A stretch of DNA of 25,655 bases. It comes from JBBSVE01 sp038233815 (GTDB lineage: Bacteria > Pseudomonadota > Alphaproteobacteria > Rhodobacterales > Rhodobacteraceae). A model generated the notes under the pieces. The model was given only the letters and a program-made list of their open reading frames with translations, searched no databases and was not told the DNA's origin. The DNA lies in the NCBI GenBank assembly GCA_038233815.1, contig JBBSVE010000034.1, forward strand, positions 1-25,655, in the 5' to 3' direction. Positions 24,375-25,655 of this stretch are shown here, in pieces; position 1 is the stretch's first letter; the number at the start of each line of letters is the position of its first letter. A program made the translations under genes and the position numbers.

Positions 24375-25367
24375 ATGGGGGAGCGCGATATCCTCGTCAC
24401 CGGCGGCGCCGGCTATATCGGCAGCCATGCCTGCAAGGCGCTCTGCCGAGCGGGCTATAACCCGATCACCTATGACAACCTCTCGATCGGCAACCGTTGG
24501 GCGGTCCGCTGGGGGCCGCTCGAGATCGGCGACATCCGCGACCAGGGGCGTCTGCACGAGGCGTTCCTGAAGCACCGGCCGGCCGGCGTGTTGCACTTCG
24601 CCGCGCTCGCCCTCGTCGGCGAGTCCGTCGCCGAGCCGGCGCGGTACTGGAACCTCAACCTGCACGGCGCGCAATGCGTCTTCGACGCGGCGCGGATGCA
24701 CCGCGTCCGCGGGCTGGTATTTTCCTCGACCTGTGCAGTCTACGGCATGCCCAACGCAGTGCCGATCAACGAAGAGACGCCAAAGGCACCGGTCAATCCG
24801 TACGGCGCGTCCAAGCTCGCGGCCGAGCGCATGCTGACCGATTACGACGGGGCCTACGGGCTGCCACACCTGATCCTACGGTATTTCAACGCCGCCGGCG
24901 CCGACCCGGAGGGCGAGATCGGCGAGCGGCGCGACGTCGAAACCCATCTCGTCCCGCTGGCCATCGATGCCTGCCTCGGCCGACGCGGTCCACTGCAGAT
25001 TATGGGCGAAGATTATCCGACGCCCGACGGGACCGCGATCCGGGATTATGTCCATGTCAGCGACTTGGCTGATGCGCATGTCGCAGGGCTCAGAAAGCTT
25101 TTCGAGAACGGAGAGTCACGGATCCTGAATATCGGGACCGGACGCGGCGTCTCCGTGAGCGAAGTGCTCAGCGAGATACGGAAGGCAACGGGACGAGATG
25201 TACCCACCATCTCTGCTGCCCGCCGCCCCGGCGATCCTCCGGAACTGGTCGCGAGCGCTGCGCAGGCTCTTGCGCTTTTTGGTCCGGAACATCTTGCGCG
25301 ATCCGATATGGAGACCATCGTTCGTACGGCGCTTACTTGGCACCGTTCTAAGAAACTTCTTATCTGA
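24375..25367 (+). CDS. galE: UDP-glucose 4-epimerase (GalE-like)
   Basis: 330 residues, close to the usual GalE length. It has ILVTGGAGYIGSHACKAL (about 6-23) for NAD, HFAALALVGESV, SSTCAVYG (catalytic Ser/Thr), NPYGASK with Y143 and K147, LRYFNAAGADP, and TPDGTAIRDYVHVSDLADAHV, all in GalE order. The reaction is the reversible conversion of UDP-glucose to UDP-galactose in the cytoplasm. ATG 24375 is chosen at the start of the fold; an in-frame extension back to 24273 overlaps the methyltransferase and is not needed. It is the last gene of the glycan run and provides UDP-Gal as a donor. A relative acting on N-acetyl or uronic sugars cannot be excluded. Confidence 0.87.
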   Translation: MGERDILVTGGAGYIGSHACKALCRAGYNPITYDNLSIGNRWAVRWGPLEIGDIRDQGRLHEAFLKHRPAGVLHFAALALVGESVAEPARYWNLNLHGAQCVFDAARMHRVRGLVFSSTCAVYGMPNAVPINEETPKAPVNPYGASKLAAERMLTDYDGAYGLPHLILRYFNAAGADPEGEIGERRDVETHLVPLAIDACLGRRGPLQIMGEDYPTPDGTAIRDYVHVSDLADAHVAGLRKLFENGESRILNIGTGRGVSVSEVLSEIRKATGRDVPTISAARRPGDPPELVASAAQALALFGPEHLARSDMETIVRTALTWHRSKKLLI

Positions 25368-25474
25368 TCATAGGGTTTCCCGACGCAGAGCATTTCTATT
25401 CACCAATTCGGGCTCAGGCAGATGGTGACCAACGTCATGCTTTGTCCCTTGAGGTGGTCTATTAGCAACTGTGT
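25368..25474. other. Gap between galE-like gene and transposase end; likely IS boundary
   Basis: About 107 bp between the galE-like stop and the transposase stop. No gene is seen. IS110-family elements often lack clear terminal inverted repeats, so I cannot place the exact end of the element; it should lie within this stretch. Confidence 0.35.
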
Positions 25475-25654
25475 TTACGTGACCGGATTTTGTTGCCATG
25501 GGACGCCCGTTTTTAGGATCGCGTTTGCGATGGTGACCAGTCTGCGGGCAATGGCGATGATGACGAGCTTATGCGGCTTGCCGCGCATTTTGAGGCGCTG
25601 CGCGACCGGCTTCAGAACTGGATTGTGACATGCGGCGGCAAGTGCGGCCTGGAA
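25475..25654 (-). mobile_element. IS110-family transposase, C-terminal end (rest outside window)
   Basis: Read on the minus strand from the window edge, 59 codons end at TAA (25475-25477). The peptide has ALAAACHNPVLKP, QRLKMRGKPHKLVIIAIARR and LVTIANAILKTGVPW, the familiar C-terminus of IS110 transposases (the CHNPVLK-like segment, GKP-K, then the helix before PW). IS110 enzymes use a RuvC-like DEDD domain and, as recently shown for related elements, a bridge RNA. Only the C-terminal portion is here, so intactness and the RNA-bearing end cannot be judged. Confidence 0.82.
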
Positions 25655-25655
25655 C

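Overview
The window looks like part of a plasmid or chromid of a GC-rich alphaproteobacterium, most likely from Rhodobacterales (Paracoccus/Roseobacter-like). The reasons are the GC-rich codon use, the RPA-type replication initiator next to a ParA-type ATPase, and the style of the amine-oxidase and oligopeptide-transporter genes. This placement is by protein character, not by a search. No tRNA, rRNA or CRISPR array was seen.

Layout. (1) 2-481: the C-terminal part of a tyrosine recombinase cut by the window edge. (2) 514-1244: an intact VapBC-type toxin-antitoxin pair behind a promoter with small palindromes. (3) 1245-3372: a compact plasmid replicon. It has a GGTA-rich leader, parA, a small RHH-like partner gene, repA, five 17-bp iterons and an AT-rich segment. 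Start and stop codons overlap through parA-parB-repA. (4) 3464-3853: a FitAB-type toxin-antitoxin locus in which only the antitoxin survives; the toxin has an in-frame amber codon and a lost C-terminus. (5) 3870-14687: an all-forward block with a fused two-domain oligopeptide-type ABC ATPase, a MarR regulator, a short-chain dehydrogenase, a FAD oxidoreductase, a Tat-type solute-binding protein, two permeases and two more FAD oxidoreductases. (6) 14805-25367: a surface-glycan cluster with five glycosyltransferases, a UDP-xylose-synthase-like epimerase, a GalE-like epimerase, an MsbA-like ABC exporter and a methyltransferase. (7) 25475-25654: the 3' end of an IS110-family transposase on the minus strand.

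How the parts fit. Region 5 reads as a self-contained uptake-and-oxidation pathway: the transporter imports an amine-containing compound, perhaps an N-substituted amino acid, opine or peptide-like molecule. Three DAO-fold flavoenzymes and one NAD(P)-dependent dehydrogenase would then process it, with MarR as the probable switch. The substrate cannot be read from sequence. Region 6 supplies UDP-xylose and UDP-galactose, assembles a glycan with GT2 and GT4 enzymes, and probably moves a lipid-linked product across the inner membrane with the ABC exporter. Five genes from 18311 to 24372 are chained by start/stop overlaps. No initiating sugar-phosphate transferase or polymerase is in view, so the glycan cluster is probably only partly covered. 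A recombinase at one edge, a transposase at the other and a decayed toxin-antitoxin locus in between point to a mosaic replicon.
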